From Ophiura sarsii (taxonomy: Eukaryota; Echinodermata; Ophiuroidea; Amphilepidida; Ophiuridae): 64,000 bases of DNA. Both the position numbers and the translations under genes were made by a program. The notes under the pieces are model-generated. The model had not been told where the DNA came from. It saw only the letters and a program-made list of their open reading frames with translations, and did no database searches. Shown here one piece after another: positions 1 through 12,930 of this stretch (its first letter is position 1; each line of letters opens with the position of its first letter). Location: the NCBI GenBank assembly GCA_035610835.1, contig CM069442.1, forward strand, positions 33,272,452 to 33,336,451, given 5' to 3'.

Positions 1-67
1 CTGGCGATTCTGAGAATCTTTTCGTAGGGAGAGGTAATATAAGAGGCTTAAGAGGGTGCTGTTAGTC
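1..67. repeat. 67-bp direct repeat, copy 1
   Basis: These 67 bases recur identically at 3483-3549. The copy starts at the first base of the window, so it may extend further left. After base 67 the two copies diverge abruptly, so this is not a long segmental duplication to the right. It could be a footprint of an insertion or tandem duplication of the intervening 3.4 kb, or an assembly overlap. Confidence 0.9.
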
Positions 68-300
68 GGTCGATACTGGAACACAACTGGAACACCAAAT
101 TGTGTTTTTTATGTTCCAGTACTCTGATGATACTGGAACACGTGATACCAATGAGATTTGTCCTAGTTTTAAACGATACTGGTACATAATTATGTGCCAG
201 TATCGACCGATACTGGAACACTGGCTTTGCACCTGTATCGGACGATACTGGGTGTTCCAGTATCGAGCGATACTAGTACAGTCCAGAATCTGGGACCTAA
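62..300. repeat. Cluster of GTTCCAGTATCG-type short repeats
   Basis: The motif GTTCCAGTATCG and its reverse complement CGATACTGGAAC occur about eight times here in both orientations, so the stretch can fold into several alternative hairpins. A related cluster lies at 43246-43680. It has no convincing coding content; open frames through it are by-products of the repeated words. Confidence 0.7.
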
Positions 301-1980
301 AGTACACTTCTTCCGACAGTTTAAAACAAATCTGCAATTGCGTTTGAAACAGGTAAAGAAGGAGTATATGTTGGAATGGTCGGTATACCTAGACATGATA
401 AGGAAGGAAGTGGCAAATGCGAATGAATAAACACCTCAGCTCAGGATAACCTGGGAATGACCTGGGAATGATCCAGGGATGGCCATTGGCGGTGGATCTG
501 GTGGGGATGGGCGTGGGGAATGCGGCAGTGACCTCAGTGTCAATCTGAGAATCCCGAATCTCCACCAGATGGCTTCCCACCCCCAGGCCTACAATCCCTC
601 GCTGGTAGTAAATATAATTAGAAATAAATGTTTCCCTTTCCGGTCTGCTTGTTACATAGTTTACCTGTCATACGTCTTAAAGGTAGAAGGAATTTAATTA
701 TAGCGTATTAAATGTTGTCGCCATGAACTATGTCGCGAATACGAGATATCTCCTGTATAATCTTTTAAGATTATACAGGAGATAGCTCGTGGTAAAACAT
801 CCCACTTGATCCGGTAATGATTCCTTTTTGGTATATTTGCGTAGTATTTCCTGACAGCTCTTCTCCAGTTTTGCATTAGTATCAAATACATTTTCTTTCG
901 CTCCTGAAAAGTATGGTTTAGATTCTGTACGAAGTAGTGATTACATTCCTTATCGCCAAATTGTGATAATAGTGTTGTTTGCCCTCCAGATGTCCAATGA
1001 CTTCAAATAGTTTGATAAAACTATTGCTCTCCTCAAATTGATCTCATCGATTGTACACGTATCTGTTCCACGATAACACTCTTAGACATTTCCTTCCTTC
1101 AAAACAACAAATTGGTTCATTTTTTTCTTTTTTTTCTCGAAAATATTTAACAATGAAGTCGACATTCTTTAAAATTCACTATGAAACATATGGTGAGCTG
1201 TATTCATTGGCCATTTGAGATGCGCAGTAGCATCCATGCTAATCGCTCCTCCAAGATGGAGCTACGATTACCCTATACCTTTGATGAATAGATAAATTAT
1301 AGTTTTACTCAATTGAGTACCTTCTTTTGTATTTTTAACAATTTTGACAACTACAAGGATTTGATTGTCATTAGTACCTAGTTTTATCCCAAGTGGGGTA
1401 TGATTAGTTTGCCTCATCCCGCAAATTGAGTTGACATAGTCACTGTAGTTGGGGAAAATAACTAGGGATATTGAATTCCCGGGTATTTGTAATGTAGTAT
1501 TGTAAAATGAATAAGGTATAAGATTACTTACGCAATGTATTACTCTATGTTAGTGGTTTAATCACACTATTTGGGTTATACCACTTGTTCTCTCTCTTAA
1601 GTGGATTGGCTTGCCTCAGAATTGAAACAATAATTGCTACGATAGGATGGAACGTCGCAAATGTTCACCACTAATAGTCATCTTCCCCTCGCGCTACGAC
1701 GCAGGATATGAATTGCTACAATGATACAATATTCGCGGTGTCCATACACATTTAATAACGTCGGTTATACCAATTAGATTGGATTGGTATTATTGTGTTT
1801 TGTAACAGCCACGTGCTGATAGAATGAGAGTATGTTTCACCAAGAGTGAACATTAATTTTTAAATCCTACGAAATTATTTTATTGTTTTATCTGAGACTA
1901 ATCAGTCTCAGGTTTTATATCAATATGCTTACTAATCCCAATACATTATAAACCACCATCTTTATACAGGTTGCTTTTAT
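301..1980. other. No gene recognised; one palindrome only
   Basis: Apart from the palindrome at 742-789 and a small CTGAGACT/AGTCTCAG dyad near 1891-1910, I see no coding exon, RNA gene or clear transposon in this AT-rich stretch. Confidence 0.5.
742..789. repeat. Near-perfect palindrome with 23-bp arms
   Basis: The arms at 742-764 and 767-789 are reverse complements with one mismatch and a 2-base loop. No longer element is visible around it. It is one of several almost loop-less palindromes in the window. Confidence 0.85.
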
Positions 1981-1985
1981 ATTAT

Positions 1986-2262
1986 ATATAATACAGAGAT
2001 AGAAATGCTCATACCCTAACCCTAACCCTAAAGCGGGATCAGATATATGCAACCTAAGGTTGTTAAATTGGATTTATTTTCAACCTGAGGTTGTTTTATT
2101 GATTTTGTTCTCAACCTCAGGTTTATTTATTGCAGTATTCAACCTGAGGTTGTTTTATTGAATTTGTTCTCAACCTCAGGTTTCAATAAAAGTGATACAA
2201 CCTGAGGTTAGGTAAACTGAGGTCGAAAGGTGTATGAGCATTTCCCGGCCATCTCTGCATAT
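1986..2262. mobile_element. Small TIR element with telomere tract and AACCTNAGGTT dyads
   Basis: The ends are inverted: CAGAGAT and GAAATGCTCATAC near 1993-2014 reappear as the reverse complement at 2232-2256, with a 6-bp insertion in the right arm. Inside are an interstitial telomere tract (2014-2031) and six spaced copies of the dyad AACCTSAGGTT (near 2050, 2081, 2113, 2140, 2171, 2200), the S alternating mostly between G and C. There is no open frame, so it is non-autonomous if mobile. It abuts the mariner-like element to its right. Confidence 0.55.
2014..2031 (-). repeat. Interstitial telomeric repeat (CCCTAA)3
   Basis: Three perfect CCCTAA units, that is TTAGGG on the minus strand, lie just inside the left inverted end of the small element at 1986-2262. 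TTAGGG is the telomere repeat of most deuterostomes. Confidence 0.9.
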
Positions 2263-3372
2263 ATACAGGGTGTCCCAAAAGTCTATGCACGTTTTTGAAG
2301 AGTCATATCTCATAAAATATAAATCATATGGTATAAATTTAACCATATTTTGATAGACGAGACTTGGGAAATTATTTTGATACCAAACACAACCCTATTG
2401 GTGAACCTAAAACATTATAACACTGGTTGGAAGTTTTTGGCCATGTGCCAGACCCACCCATACCAAATACCACACATTGTTGCTAAAATCAGGTGCGCAT
2501 AAATTAACAGTATGAAAGCAACGTTGCGCATTAGTCAAAGTTCACATGCTTACCTTGCAACATTAATGTTATTACCAAACTCGGTCACTCATAACATAAA
2601 TAGGCGTAGTAGACAACATTGCACAGTAAAAGTCTTCATTCAAGATGGTAAACAGCATAGGATAAGCGAATACAAATTGTATGGTTCTACGCTGAAACAA
2701 ATTCAGTTCAACTTACTCAACAAAAGTTCAGAAAACATTTCAAAGTGAAACGCGCACCAGGAAGAATATCCATTTTGAAGTTAGTGGATACATCTTTTAA
2801 CACAGGAACTGTGCATGGTTTGTATCGATGTGGTAGAAAGACTGGTAGATCAACAAGTCACATTGATGTCATAAGACATGCAGTAGCCAAAGGTCCAAAG
2901 AGATCTATTCGCCGACTTTCCGCAGAAAACAAGATTAAAAGATCAATTGTTCACAGAATTTTGCGTAAGGACTTGAAGAAGTTTCCATACAAGATTGAGA
3001 TCAAACAAAACATTAAAGCAGCGGACAGATATAGTTTGTTATTATGATGGGATCACTGTAATGTAAAATTATAAATATTAATTGACCGATCACTTTCCGT
3101 GTAACTAACTCTACCCGTCTTTTGTTAATCTCAATAGGTATGGATTTATGAACTTTATTCCTCCAAAGTATAAAATTACATTTTTGCAGTAATATATATT
3201 TTACTTCTAGGGTGGCATTACAACCAGATGTTACTCCAATGTTTGGTATCAAAATTATTTCCCACATCTCCTCTTTCTAAATATGTATTCATATTTTCAA
3301 TACGACTTATATTTTGTGAAATACAAAGCTTCAAAGTCGTGCATAGACTTTTGGGACACCCTGTATATATAT
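2263..3372 (+). mobile_element. Decayed Tc1/mariner-like element with long inverted ends
   Basis: The sequence ACAGGGTGTCCCAAAAGTC at the left end (about 2269) is matched by its reverse complement at the right end (3338-3366). The similarity continues inward for roughly 130 bp on each side, for example the arm TTTTGATACCAAACA (2378-2393) and its mirror near 3240. Both ends lie in TATATA, consistent with TA target sites. The interior holds the N-terminal part of a transposase but no catalytic domain, so the element is an internally deleted relic. Solo fragments resembling the same end occur near 10510, 21940 and 38225. Confidence 0.8.
2620..3046 (+). pseudogene. Truncated mariner-type transposase, N-terminal HTH part only
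   Basis: From about 2690 the frame reads SVQLTQQKFRKHFKVKRAP followed by a segment with GTV, then SIRRLSAENKIKRSIVHRIL and KFPYKIEI. This is the recognisable order of the paired helix-turn-helix DNA-binding region of a mariner-related transposase group common in arthropods and marine invertebrates (homeodomain-like start, linker, 'RSTVHRILRKDL..PYKIQ'). The upstream part (VKVFIQDGK near 2632) is in another frame, so there is a frameshift near 2690. The DDE/D catalytic domain is missing: the frame stops at 3047, about 190 bp before the right inverted end. It cannot encode an active enzyme. Confidence 0.75.
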
Positions 3373-3482
3373 ATATATACGTATTTTCATAATTCATTTC
3401 CTTTTGGTGGTTTACTCTTCCATTATCTTCCTTCATTGATTCTTCGCCTAAATTCAATTCATCTTTACCATATTGGGTTTTT

Positions 3483-3549
3483 CTGGCGATTCTGAGAATC
3501 TTTTCGTAGGGAGAGGTAATATAAGAGGCTTAAGAGGGTGCTGTTAGTC
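3483..3549. repeat. 67-bp direct repeat, copy 2
   Basis: Identical to bases 1-67. It lies about 110 bp beyond the right end of the mariner-like element, so it is not that element's target duplication. Confidence 0.9.
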
Positions 3550-3711
3550 ACACATATTTACTCCCTATTCGTTATGGTTACCCAAAGTCACTGGTATACA
3601 TACAGTGACTTGATCATGTGACTATTAAACAGTACACTCTCCTCCCACTCACCACTCTACTTGGTAGCAAAGCTCTATATACATAGTTTCATTCGAGTCT
3701 GGGTCATTGAC

Positions 3712-3921
3712 TACTCTCTAAATGTAAAAAAGCTAATACTCACTCTTTGAGAGCTCGTGCAGGGACAGCTCTTTTTTACGGAGTGATTTTCACTCTTTTC
3801 AAAGTAGACATCACTATGAATGGCACATCACTCCAAAAAGAGCGAACTTCACTCCCAAAGTGAGCTGTCCCTCCACGAGCTCTCTAAGTGTGAGTTTTAG
3901 CTCTTTTACATTTAGAGAGTA
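3712..3921. mobile_element. MITE-like element with ~60-bp imperfect TIRs
   Basis: TACTCTCTAAATGTA at 3712 is mirrored by TACATTTAGAGAGTA at 3921. Inside, GAGAGCTCGTGCAGGGACAG and its mirror CTGTCCCTCCACGAGCTCTC extend the arms to about 60 bp. The centre is about 90 bp with no coding capacity. The ends may include a TA target site. Confidence 0.75.
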
Positions 3922-4146
3922 CACAGGTAGTAGACGAGTCTTGGTCTACAACGAAACGACAGGTTCGAGACTTGGTCTGGAAGCAAGTAGAGCTTTGATA
4001 CCAATAGTAGAATGGAGCCAAAAAATACTAATCTTCCAGAGCCGGAGGCATCCTACGTGGTGCAGCGCCGATTGCTCTAAAATAAAGTGAACGGACGTAC
4101 AAATAAAACTGAAGAGTGATGTGTCTCTTTTATGTCTCTCAGCTGA

Positions 4147-4179
4147 ACCATGGACTTATTTTCTAATAAGTCCATGGCT
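4147..4179. repeat. Short palindrome CATGGACTTATT/AATAAGTCCATG
   Basis: A perfect hairpin-forming dyad. A very similar one, CATGGACTT..AAGTCCATG, is at 47086-47108. Confidence 0.8.
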
Positions 4180-4198
4180 GAACAAACCATGCATTCTG

Positions 4199-4627
4199 TG
4201 AGCGCGGTGTTTGTAAAAACACGTGCACGCGTACGTACGATTGTACAGTCACGTACGGCCTCTGTGCATGTACTTCACAATGGTAATAAAAGATACCGCC
4301 TATATATTTGTGTGCAGTCAAGCTTATACTCGGTGTTTTATCTTATCTGACGAATTCTCCTTAATACCACGTGGCGAAGGCGGCTTTATAGCCCTGCGGG
4401 GCTTAATCTAAATTGGACCCTAAACTGACCAGCAGTGGTTAACGATGGAAGCCCCATTCCCTTTGGTGCTCCACACGTCGGGTCTGTCCCTTGTGCCCTA
4501 TGGAGTTAACGGGATGGACCGTGAGCACAGCAAGCGATAGGTTGCATTACAAATAAGTAGTAGGGAGAATTCAGAATGATCAATCGTACGTACGTACGCG
4601 AGTACGTGTTTTACAAACACCGTTCTG
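4199..4627. repeat. Inverted repeat with ~43-bp arms rich in ACGTACG
   Basis: The arm at 4203-4245 contains GGTGTTTGTAAAA, then ACACGTGCACGCGTACGTACGA. It is mirrored at 4580-4627, where TCGTACGTACGTACGCGAGT precedes TTTTACAAACACC. The roughly 330 bp between shows no gene. It is probably a MITE or an old fold-back element. Confidence 0.65.
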
Positions 4628-4639
4628 CGGGTGGGTATT

Positions 4640-6181
4640 GAAGGTAAGTCAACTCGAGAAAGATACAATATCGACAGTGTTGCCAACACCGCGGTTTGGC
4701 CGCGCAATTGGGCTACTTATATCGAGTTGGCTTGCTTTATACACACTTTGCAATGCCGTACCGGTCATCTGATAGGACAATGCTGTAGGACTTTAAGCTA
4801 AAGGAGTAGATCTACAACTCAACACTGGCGTAGCCATCGTGTTGGAGCATGCGATTCATGTCTATCGTGTATTATTTGTTCTCCCCGATAGGAATACCGC
4901 TGTTGGCAAATTAAAATGTGTTTAGTTAAGCAAAACAAAACAGCAATACCTAGAATTAGTAATAGCGTATGTAATCAGGGATACTATTAATTTTGGGATA
5001 GGAAAGTCGTATACTAACACACGTAGCGAAAACGGTTCCGTTTGCATAAATTACATAAATTATGGTAATCATCGGAATGTGTCGGTGACCGGCGTTTAAC
5101 GCGTTTAACAATGTTTAACCAGGTTTAACGTAATATTTGGTCGGCATAGGTTTGAGGGCGTTGGGGATTTACACAGACGACGGTGGCCACGCGAAACCTA
5201 AATGTTGAATACGTAATGAATAACACGTAATCGCGAATGTTAATCTTATCATTTTGACAAATTCATCATAATTAGAAGAATTGTCATCGTTAACCGGGCG
5301 ATGACTGTTAAAAATAATTCAAAATAGTGCACTTCCGTTGACATTATTGGATGGTCTGAGAGACGCGTGGCCATCGTCGTGTCGTCTGCTACAATCACGT
5401 CTGAATCACGCCTTATCGGTATAGCGCCCTCAATTCTATGCTGACCAAATTTTAATTTAAAAGTGGACCAGATCGGCAAGCTCACTGGCCACCCCTGATG
5501 TAATGTAGCATCACTGTCCATTCAGATGACCGTTATTTGTGAATCGATTGCTTTATCTGTTGTCTATTGAGTGGTGAGACGCTATTGAAATGGGATGATG
5601 GGTTATCCTTTCATTGCTTTGGAATTACAGATATTGGCTAAACGCGTATTCAGGGAAATCGATTTAATACCTGCAATCATTACAATGACGCCTAATATGT
5701 CAACAGCATCGATTCCCAAAGGAAATTGAATAGGGGTGTTGCTGTTTGAATCCATAAATTAGAGTTCTTTGGGAGAACAACAAACATCTCTGAAAGGGTT
5801 TTTTGTTTGTGCATGTAGGCCTTAGTGTAATAATGTGCAATTATGCACATTAACGCACACAGCGTTGTGCTCTCCCAATTTTTCAATGACTCGTTGGTGA
5901 CCCCATTTTTTATAACAAAAAACAACAATAAATGACAACATTAATTTCATTATGGAACATTGTACGAGTTATTGGTATAGTAGTAAGCCTTTCATGAATA
6001 TTTATTTGTAAGCATGCCGAAGCAACTTTGTGTTTACGAGGTTCCACTGTATGTACAGCTACCAGCCCTTCCTGATTTCGCGGAAAACTTCCTGACAATA
6101 TATTGATATTGCCCTGGTAAAACACAAAACCTATATATTTTGTTGCCCGTCTAAAATAATATTCAGACACTTTTGGCACAT
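4640..6181. other. No gene recognised
   Basis: I see only small local repeats here, for example four GTTTAAC words at 5090-5130. The open frames are short, lack splice context and match no family I know. Confidence 0.4.
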
Positions 6182-6258
6182 GAATCAGGAAGATGTTAAA
6201 AATACAAAGAATTAATACAAAGAATAATTCTTTGTATTTTTTAACATCTTCCTGATTC
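6182..6258. repeat. Palindrome with ~32-bp arms
   Basis: GAATCAGGAAGATGTTAAAA at 6182 is mirrored by TTTTAACATCTTCCTGATTC ending at 6258, with a loop of about 13 bp in AT-rich sequence. There is no sign of a larger element. Confidence 0.85.
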
Positions 6259-6468
6259 CTGTTTTTAAATGTGCCTGATTATTAGAAGATTATGATGTTG
6301 GTGGCTCTGGGTAGAATTAAAAATCAGATGCGAGGTCGACTAATAGACTACCTTAGGACTCTATCTAAGCCTAGAATAACTGCTCCCGATCCGAGAACCG
6401 CTATCAACCCGAGAACCGTCCCGTGGCTTAAACTTCTGCTATAGCTCATACAGCATATTTAGTATAAC

Positions 6469-7433
6469 TTAAGGGGGCTGTCAAGTGTCATTTCGTATTT
6501 TCCAGGAATTTCACTTTTCTTCATTTTTCAAAACTTCAGAGTGTTATCTATCAGTACATGCAAAGAAATTTTCAATTTTGAAATTCCAAAAGCCTATTTA
6601 GAAGGATTTAAATCCCTTATTGTAATCATTGACAAAGTAGAATGGAAAAGTCTGCCCGCAGGGGATCAGCGAAACTCCCATGCGCCGCGTATCCCGTGTT
6701 TTGTTTTTCACGCAAATTAGCACGCGCCAGTTCGCTTAAAGTACGCGACGCTGTTGTTTCGAAAGCCGTCATTGCGTGCTGCGTTACCGGCTATGTTTTT
6801 GCTGCGTTTGAGGGCTTGTTCATACGCATTGTTTACGCATCGGAGGCCCGACTTATCAAACCGTCATTTTTGCCGGGGTGTGGCTGAGCCTGAAGCAAGT
6901 AGGCCTATAGTTTTAGTATTACAGACACGATAACTCAATACAAACTGCATCTGATGGACAGCAAGTAAGTTTAACGCAACAACCATGATTTTCGCCAGGT
7001 TCCATTTTTTTTGTTTTTTGTTTTAGGCCTATTTCCCGATTTTTCGGATCATTTTGTGGAAATTCACGTTTGTTGTATTTAAAAATCCCATTTTGTTGCC
7101 TTATTTGGTCAATAAATAAAAAAATATCTCAGATATCAAAAAACAAAAAAAATGGAACCCGGGTAATTTTCTTAAGATTACAAAAATCGTAAAAGGACAG
7201 ATTTTCAAGAAATATTTTTTTGGTTACCTTGTCCGAATTGAAGACTGGTCAAAATTCTCGTTTTTTATGATTTTCTCCAAAATGGTTCTTTTTAGAGCAA
7301 TTTCATGTTCATGGTTAGATTTATTGAACCCTTTCCTTCAAAAAAATGTATACTTGTATATGGAATATATGAATAATGACGTAGTTACGGCAGTTTTACG
7401 GAAGCTATTTCTGACACTTGACAGCCCCCTTAA
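6469..7433. mobile_element. TTAA-flanked element with 18-bp TIRs
   Basis: TTAA followed by GGGGGCTGTCAAGTGTCA at 6469 is mirrored by TGACACTTGACAGCCCCC followed by TTAA at 7412-7433. The flanking TTAA on both sides fits the target-site duplication used by piggyBac and Kolobok superfamilies. An internal inverted pair (GGTTCCATTTTTTTTG near 7000 and its mirror near 7145) adds secondary structure. The only open frame (81 codons at 6642) matches nothing I know, so the element is probably non-autonomous. Confidence 0.7.
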
Positions 7434-7901
7434 ACAATGCACGAATCCAGTGCTAGGGATGTAAACTTTAGTGGCATCGTTTTGGCATTGTTTTTGAAAA
7501 ATAAACATCCGTGTTGTCTCAACTACTGCAATGTACCTATCTAGAGCTCCTTTGCCCATATACTCATTTCTCTCAAATTAAAATACCTTGGGGTGGGGAG
7601 ATAAACATTACATATACAAACTCGTGCTTCGCACTCGTAGTATAATGTGTAATTTATAATGTTAGCGCAAGCTAGGTTTGGTTTAGAACCATCAATTGTA
7701 TCCAGGTCATGGTTTAAAACTGTAAGTCACCGTCAATAATAACGTGACCATTGGTGCTATTTATAGCATTAACAACATCAATCATATTGGGCAAAAGTGT
7801 TTACGATCATCATGAGCATTCACAACATTTGGTGCGTAAATAATCCACAGATAGTATTAAGAATATCGAATTGTATGCCTACTTTACTTCGCGGCCTTTT
7901 T

Positions 7902-7956
7902 TAATGTATCATGCCTCTAATGTGCTTTTAAAGCACATTGTAGGCGTGATACATTA
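7902..7956. repeat. Palindrome with ~27-bp arms
   Basis: TAATGTATCATGCC at 7902 is mirrored by GGCGTGATACATTA at 7956. The arms have two mismatches and almost no loop. Confidence 0.85.
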
Positions 7957-8335
7957 TTGAAATAATAACATATTAACATATTAAAGGCAGAGTGCATGAA
8001 GTGGGGAAACAGGGAGTAGGCGCACCGCTATGGGTTAATGGCACGCATTTTCAGAAAATCCTTTTATCAAAACATTACTTCTTTAATTAAAAGTATTACA
8101 TTGGATCAACATTGAGGATTATGCCTATTCATAGAATTGTTGATACTGGAGATAAAGGATACTCAAAACATTTTTGTTCGAAATCAATTAAAACCTACCA
8201 TTACGCTACAAGGCCCGCTTAGCAGCGCTATAAATTGCTGCCCTAAAAACCGGCACCAAATTTTAATATTCGCCTTCCACCAAAGCTGGTTGCTATATGA
8301 CATAATTCTCGTGTGCAACCAACAAAGCAAAAGCT

Positions 8336-11300
8336 TTATGCCTTATGCATGAATGCATCGTCAGCATTCATATCCTTTAGGGTGGCAGTGTGTCTGTTAT
8401 GGTGTACCAATTCCCATCGATGCATCCATGGCCCCGATAATGTCGTGTCAAAATCATCCACAGCTTGATCCGAAGCTTGTTGTTCATGGCCGCTCTGCTG
8501 TTCGGAATTACCAATAACCTAAAATTAATGAAGAGATTATTTTTTTAGGAAATCATACTATATTCAAGATTATCTTGAACATTCAAAAACGGTAAAGAGA
8601 CTATGACATGACACGACACGGCATAGCACGTCACACGACACGAATGCGTCAAGACAGGGCACGATACGACGAGACAACGATATTAAATGATAATGAGTTC
8701 AGACGACGATGGACACGAACGGCCGTTAATTTTGAATTTCCGTTGGTTTCAATGTAACAATGAATTTTGATTATATGACCCCATAAAATTCATCACACGT
8801 TGGAACTAAATTATTTCATCCTAAAACCGCTGGAGTTGGATAACCAACTCCAGTGTTAGTATCATTTTTTGAATTTAATCCGTTGTTAAGCGTTCGTCCC
8901 ATTCACTTGATCACGTAGCCTCGTTCGCATATTTTAACCGTCTGGATGAGTTCCTATTTTGCCAGACGCCCTCATCGCATAGTTCATGTAGACTGTAGTT
9001 CGATGTGACTAATGTAGCGCACGGTTGTTGTAGACGTTGTAGATAACGTACGTTACCGAAACACAGAGCAAACAATGTGTAATATAAACTTGATCCCAAA
9101 ATGATTATGCTGAATTAGTTTATCACATGAGTATTATGTATTATAATGTTTATCATTGAAAATATTTATTATACTAATATGGTTTAAACTACCTTGTAAG
9201 TATTCTTTTGTCCGTCAGTTCTGTCTACTTTTTCAAAGTTTTCCCAATTTATCTTGAAGTTTTTAACTTTTCTAGTTCGCATAAGTATACTTTCTTTAAT
9301 ACCCCACAATCCTACGGGCATGTCTGGATGCTGGTAGCGAAAATCTAGGGCCCATCGAATGCTATCTGATTCATTTGGAAGGCTGTTAATTGAAACGAAA
9401 ATATAATTATTACAACATCAGCAACATGATGATAATAATTTACACTCAGGTAGGCCTATATATCAAAAAGGTGATCAAAATATATTTCGAACACTCGTGC
9501 AGTAACTCATTAATTGTGAACGTTAGACGCATGTGTAGGGTGGTCCAAAGGTGTTCAAAGTTAACTTCTACTTTTATTATTTTTATAATTCGGGCAATAC
9601 ATTTACAATTTGTGTACATGTGCCGTACATTGCTTCGTGAAGGGGTGTTAAAATATTTCGGTGAAGATGACGTAAGCCCTTTTTGTCAACACAAATTGAA
9701 TGGAATGGAATGAAATGGAAATTTCAGGTGTTCAAAAGGTGTTTACATTTTCGTATCTGCACAATTCCCAAATGCCTTTAAATTTGGGTTCATTGGGTGA
9801 TAGCGGGAACGGGAGTGGGGTCTGGGGAGAGGGAGGTGGCGGGATAGAGGGTTTAATAGCCTAACATGTGCACTACCTTCGATGTGGGATACAATTGCTG
9901 AACAAAACTGCACCGCCATACTCGAATTCACAAGTAACAACATCTTGTTTCATATCTACGCCAAGTGTTTTCTCCATCTCTTCATCCGTCACCTGAACGT
10001 ACCACGAACCGCCGGCACAGCACGTGTGCGTGGCCGTTATGCCGCGCCGATGTCCACCTCGAACCATCTGGAATGAGATGGAATGACCAGAGAATAAAAA
10101 TCAACAGACACCTAGCAAGGGATATGTTTAGATAGAAGAGAAGATATGGTAGGGAGAAGGTGGAGAAGGTCAGAAAAAGAAGGAAAAAAAGCTAGGCGAA
10201 TAAGGACCATAGGGAATTTATCACCAACCACCAATAAATCGTCTAGATAATGGCAGATTGATTCGTACTATAAGGGAACAATGGTAACTCAGACCGCAAC
10301 CAAGAAATCATCGAGAGAATGAGGCACTTTGTTCAAGGTTATTCAACTATTAAAATAACTTACGTGAGTACTTTCAATTAACCATTTGTTACTCGTACTT
10401 GCGCTCTGGAATATTAGTTTCCTTTTATACTCCTGAATGAACCTGATTTAATTGATTTTCATGGTGAGCAATACAGATTTATTTTACATTGAGTGGCTAC
10501 TAATCTTTTTGGGACATCCTGTATTCCAAACCAACCTGTAGGGTTCCATTGTGCGAGTTCACATCCAAAAGAGGGATCCACATTGAAGGTATCAAAGTCT
10601 GAACAGCATTCTCGTCGAAGAAAGCGTTATCTGTAAGGATACAAAGAATTGGATATTTTTGATAAAGGTGACATACCACAGCGTGTCTCAGAGTGATTTA
10701 TTATCGAGAGTGTTTCATAATAGTTGACTATGAATACTATCGGTATTTATTGGTTATTGTGATTCTTATTCTATAATCTCGGGTAAAGTATTTTGCTTTC
10801 TTAGGAATTTTATATTTGAAAATGGGACGTTTCTGATATAATATATACATTGGAGAGTTGAATGAGAGGGACCGGGAACGGCTAAAGAACGGGGGCGTTG
10901 CGAAAAGGGGGTCTTTGGGGGAGAAAGTAAACTATAGGGATCTTTAGGTGAAAGAGTGTTGAACTTTTCGTAAAATATGAGATAATTGCGTGAGATTAGT
11001 GCGATTAAAAAGAAATATGAGGTAATTGGTTGAGATCGAGGCTTGAATGGAGGGTCTCTTAACAGCCTTACACTATGCGTATCGCAACATATGGGACTAC
11101 CCTCGGGCTAGGAACTACATGACACATCATCTTTTACTTGGAACTATTCAGTATTTTCTTTAGTTCCGCTCTTAACAATATTCCAGTGCTTTATCCTGAA
11201 TTCCCGAAATCCCTGGTAAGGTATTTGTGTGATTTGATTAATTAAACACATATACCTTGATGCCATGGTAAATCAGCTTGTTCGTTAAACGGTGTCTGAA

Positions 11301-12897
11301 AAGAAAATTCAAATAAAACATCATAATTACTGGTTTAGTTGTGAGATGTAAGTTGGGGGCGTGGTATTAGATTCCATCTATCAATCAAGGTATTTATTCT
11401 ACAACTCGATTAGTTTTCTTGTTATCTTACCAAATTGATACGAATCCATCCAAGGATATAAGAACAATCATACAAATTGCGTATACAACTATCGGGATCT
11501 TATGCGAGCTAATAGTAGGGGAGATGCGGGAGAGTTGAGCCATTTTTTGTATTTTGTGTCACCATATGCGGAAGAAAAGTACAAACCTGTAAAAAATGTA
11601 TGTAAGATAAACTTTAGAGTGTTGTTTTCGTTGTGAAACAATAACAGTTGGGATAGCAGTTAAGGCCTATTTATACAAAAGGTTTGAAAAAAATTGGTAA
11701 AGTGGCTCAACTCTCCCTACAGTATGGGAGAGTTGAGCCACCATTACAGGAGAGTTGAGCCAGCATGATAAGTCAATGGCTGGTGAAAAAAACAAAATCA
11801 TATTTTTTCAACTTTTGATTTATTAATCCTTAAAGTAAATATGGTGCTCAATTGTTATTATCATGGCACAAAATAACATTTTCTCTCATCTATTATACAT
11901 TTTTCACCTTTAGTCCAAAAATCAAAATGTTACTACATGTTTTCCCTATGCTCAACTCTCCCCATGACCACTGGCTCAACTCTCCTCATGGTGACCATTT
12001 TGTAAATAACCCAATCCTGTCAGGTGTAGAACTTTTGGTATAGTTTACAATAGTTCTCTAAAATAATGGTCATATATACCCCCTTCAATAAACAAATTAC
12101 CGCTATTATATTCTAAGTCTTGCTATGGGAAAAAAGACAAAACATTTATTTTTCTATTTTTCACTCAAAAGTGAAAAAAATGATTTTGTTTAGATATCTT
12201 TGATACTGAGCACACATGACACTAGAATTTAACACTAAGAATGTCGTATTGATGCTATATAACAATATATGCCAATATAAATGTTAGTAAGTTACTACTT
12301 TTCGAGTTATAGGGGGTGGTTCAACTCTCCCGGTGGCTCAACTCTCCCGCATCTCCCCTACCCTATATCTGTTTGCCGGGTTATATCAAAAGAAATAATG
12401 GGATAGGCCACACATACATGCAGAAAAAAAGTATTTTTATTATTACTTATTATTATTTTGTTTTAGTTGTTAATTATGTCACTCTACTGTGTGAAGTAAA
12501 GCATCACTTATTAATACATTAATTGCAGCCAAAAGCTAAACTCTGGGCCTACAATACAAGTAAATACGTTGTGATCAATTCTGGGCAACTTTTGTTACTT
12601 GGGCGACGAAAAGAACCCTGGTTTACAAACTAACCGAACCATTTAAAATAAAAATATTTGGGGAAATGTTGCGGAAAATGTTAATTCAAAAATAATTTTA
12701 AAAAAACCACACACAACAACTATTTCGAAATGTTTGAAAATGTTTTAAATTGTTTTTAAATTTCGAAAATGGTTTGTAAAAGAATCCACAAAAACGCCCG
12801 ACCGACCTACTCTACCTCGTCGCATTTATAACTTTATTGTGATTGATTTCATACAATTTTCTTCAATGATGTAGGTTAGGTGTTCAGTATGGGGGGT

Positions 12898-12930
<33 letters not shown>

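Noticed and set aside
2512..2748. 78-codon open frame upstream of the transposase part
   Set aside because: Only its later part resembles the transposase start, in a shifted frame; it was merged into the pseudogene call.
3283..3495. 70-codon open frame at the right end of the mariner-like element
   Set aside because: It reads through the inverted end and flanking AT repeats.
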